A DNA stretch of 5,870 bases from the NCBI GenBank assembly GCA_047629415.1, contig JBLHWZ010000344.1, positions 1 to 5,870 on the forward strand. The letters run 5' to 3'. Positions within the stretch are counted from its first letter, which is position 1, and the number at the start of each line of letters is the position of its first letter. The notes under the pieces were generated by a model. It ran no database searches and had not been told where the DNA came from. It saw only the letters and a program-made list of their open reading frames with translations. This document shows positions 5,637 to 5,870 of this stretch, piece by piece. Source of the stretch: CBDUJZ01 sp047629415 (GTDB lineage Bacteria > Myxococcota_A > Bradymonadia > REDH01). The translations under genes were made by a program, and so were the position numbers.

Positions 5637-5870
5637 ATGAAAACGGCATTACAACTTAGTGATTTGTCAGGTGCGCACGCGTTCGCTGAGTTACTCGCGG
5701 CAGAACTCAAAGAGGGAGACTGCGTGCTCTTCTCTGGTGATCTCGGCGTCGGAAAAACCACGATAATCGAACGCATTGCGCGAACCCTCGGTTATGGCGG
5801 TGATGGCTCGAGCCCTACGTTCACGCTCGCCCACCACTACGATGGGATTCGGCCCGAGCTGCTCCACATC
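5637..5870 (+). CDS. tsaE: tRNA threonylcarbamoyladenosine biosynthesis ATPase TsaE, N-terminal part
   Basis: TsaE (YjeE) is the P-loop ATPase that works with TsaD and TsaB to make t6A at position 37 of ANN-decoding tRNAs in the cytoplasm. The 78 codons visible include the full Walker A motif FSGDLGVGKTTIIERIA (32-48) and the family's SSPTFTLAHHYDG (58-70), followed by LLHI, where members have a conserved H-x-D. Members are about 150-170 residues, so roughly half is present and the gene runs off the window. The ATG at 5637 gives the normal N-terminal length. It is transcribed away from the glycosyltransferase operon across a 118-bp gap. Confidence 0.93.
   Translation, partial: MKTALQLSDLSGAHAFAELLAAELKEGDCVLFSGDLGVGKTTIIERIARTLGYGGDGSSPTFTLAHHYDGIRPELLHI

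Overview
This is a GC-rich bacterial chromosome window. An FHA-fused, sigma-54-activator-like regulator and an oxygen-dependent haem gene suggest an aerobic member of the Myxococcota or former Deltaproteobacteria. That placement is inferred from gene style only, because there is no rRNA or other phylogenetic marker here.

Layout. (1) Positions 1 to about 907, minus strand: most of an IS256-family transposase. Its DDE residues are intact, but the N-terminal part is missing and the C-terminus runs off the window. (2) About 908-1535: a 628-bp stretch without a convincing gene, dominated by repeats. It holds a 133-bp tandem duplication built from 32-bp and 69-bp blocks, and a roughly 30-bp element present five times, three in one orientation and two in the other. 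It also has short GC-rich direct repeats and a hairpin. (3) 1536-2852, plus strand: a regulator with an FHA-like domain, a sigma-54-activator-like AAA+ domain that has lost its ATPase motifs, and a Fis-type helix-turn-helix. (4) 2881-5518, minus strand: three genes read in the order family-2 glycosyltransferase, zinc-independent MDR oxidoreductase, hemF. Both junctions are 4-nt ATGA overlaps, so this is a translationally coupled operon. Its 3' end converges on the regulator, and a terminator-like hairpin for the regulator lies in the last codons of hemF. (5) 5519-5636: a divergent promoter region. (6) 5637 to the end, plus strand: the first 78 codons of tsaE (tRNA t6A biosynthesis ATPase), with a -10 box so close to the ATG that the message may be almost leaderless.

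How the genes fit together. hemF and tsaE are housekeeping genes. The glycosyltransferase and oxidoreductase have no obvious metabolic link to haem, so the operon may be co-expression of unrelated functions. The regulator stands alone beside the repeat and transposase region, and nothing in the sequence identifies its target. The most unusual items are the repeat region and the degenerate regulator. I do not see a recognisable defence system, CRISPR array, or biosynthetic cluster.
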